This document shows positions 6,215 through 6,752 of a stretch of DNA of 6,752 bases, piece by piece (position 1 is the first letter of the stretch; every line of letters starts with the position of its first letter). The notes under the pieces were generated by a model. That model did not search any database, had not been told where the DNA came from, and saw only the letters and a program-made list of their open reading frames with translations. Source of the DNA: Ilumatobacteraceae bacterium (GTDB taxonomy: Bacteria > Actinomycetota > Acidimicrobiia > Acidimicrobiales > Ilumatobacteraceae); assembly GCA_023263465.1 (NCBI GenBank), contig JALQWV010000156.1, positions 1 to 6,752 of the forward strand, written 5' to 3'. Both the position numbers and the translations under genes were made by a program.

Positions 6215-6752
6215 CTCAATGCAGTTATTGGGTCAATGTAAGCAAGATTGAGTTCGTGAGCAACTGCTTCGTTGGTGATGTGTCCACGTGCGGTATTCAA
6301 TCCGTGACGAAGAGCTTCGCTTTGCGTAACCGCGCCAAGAGCGCCGAGTCGCGCTACATCTAGTTGGTACGGCAACGTTGCGTTCGTGAGCGAGTACGTG
6401 CTGGTGTAGGGAACTGCACCTGGCATGTTGCCAACTGCATAGTGCACCACTCCGTGTTGCATATAAATCGGGTCGGTATGTGATGTCTCGCGAGTAGTTG
6501 CAATGCAACCACCTTGGTCCACAGCAACATCCACGATGACCGAGCCTGGCTTCATGGAGCGAACCATGTCTTCACTCACCACAATTGGCGCACGAGCGCC
6601 AGCAACCAACACTGCACCAACCACTAAGTCGGCGTCAACAAGTGCGCGTTCGATAGATCCGCGATTTGATGCAAGTGTCGTTGTTCGACCAACACAGATT
6701 TGATCAAGATGTCGAAGTCGATCGAGGTTCTTGTCCAAGATGGTGACGTTGG
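6211..6752 (-). CDS. ald: Alanine dehydrogenase, C-terminal half (5' end outside window)
   Basis: NAD-dependent enzyme interconverting L-alanine and pyruvate plus ammonia in the cytoplasm. About 180 of a usual ~370 residues are visible; the reading frame runs off the window at 6752 (first visible residues NVTILDKNLDRLRHLD). This start of the view falls inside the NAD-binding Rossmann domain, where the Asp after ILD is expected to contact the NAD ribose. Family landmarks follow: LVVGAVLVAGARAP, then VIVDVAVDQGG, whose second-to-last Asp (codon about 6517-6519) matches the catalytic Asp270 of the Mycobacterium tuberculosis enzyme, then VGNMPGAVPYTSTYSLTNAT near the active site. The C-terminal substrate-domain helix ends normally at TAG (6211-6213), so the 3' end is intact. 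Its missing N-terminal part would hold the substrate-binding Arg and Lys. The stop overlaps that of the convergent zinc-ribbon gene. L-alanine made here could feed the D-alanine needed by ddl and murF. Confidence 0.97.
   Translation of the reverse strand, partial: NVTILDKNLDRLRHLDQICVGRTTTLASNRGSIERALVDADLVVGAVLVAGARAPIVVSEDMVRSMKPGSVIVDVAVDQGGCIATTRETSHTDPIYMQHGVVHYAVGNMPGAVPYTSTYSLTNATLPYQLDVARLGALGAVTQSEALRHGLNTARGHITNEAVAHELNLAYIDPITALS

Overview
The window is almost entirely protein-coding and looks like a compact, streamlined actinobacterial chromosome segment. The base composition looks roughly balanced by eye. The style of the D-Ala-D-Ala ligase, the LysM lipoprotein and the alanine dehydrogenase would suit an aquatic Acidimicrobiia-type lineage (Ilumatobacter-like). 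That placement is an impression from family resemblance, not a demonstrated assignment. Seven genes can be supported and no tRNA, rRNA, insertion sequence, CRISPR array or phage gene is visible.

Layout. (1) Positions 2-1875 and 1879-2349, plus strand: the 3' part of gltD (glutamate synthase small subunit), a secreted two-LysM lipoprotein, and a 156-residue helical-repeat protein of unknown function. They are packed head to tail and probably form one operon, presumably with gltB upstream outside the window. (2) Positions 2346-3422, minus strand: ddl, D-alanine--D-alanine ligase. (3) A 41-bp gap (3423-3463) that must hold both divergent promoters. (4) Positions 3464-4774, plus strand: murF. (5) Positions 4760-6025, minus strand: a 12-TM major facilitator transporter of unknown substrate. 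(6) Positions 6026-6214, plus strand: a 62-residue Cys-rich zinc-ribbon protein. (7) Positions 6211-6752, minus strand: the C-terminal half of alanine dehydrogenase, whose 5' end lies beyond the window.

How the genes fit together. ddl makes D-Ala-D-Ala, and murF ligates that dipeptide to the UDP-MurNAc-tripeptide, so the divergent pair carries out consecutive cytoplasmic steps of peptidoglycan precursor synthesis. Alanine dehydrogenase interconverts pyruvate/ammonia and L-alanine (the source of D-Ala). GltD belongs to ammonia assimilation into glutamate. The LysM lipoprotein probably binds peptidoglycan outside the membrane. There is therefore a loose nitrogen, alanine and cell-wall theme, but it could be coincidental neighbourhood.

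The most striking property is compaction. All three convergent gene pairs overlap at their 3' ends (4, 15 and 4 bp). One divergent pair (transporter / zinc-ribbon protein) has directly abutting start codons. Apart from the promoter gap and a few bases between plus-strand genes there is no non-coding DNA, and no intrinsic terminator is recognisable. I do not see an evident new multi-gene system. The least explained items are the 62-residue zinc-ribbon protein and the 156-residue helical protein.
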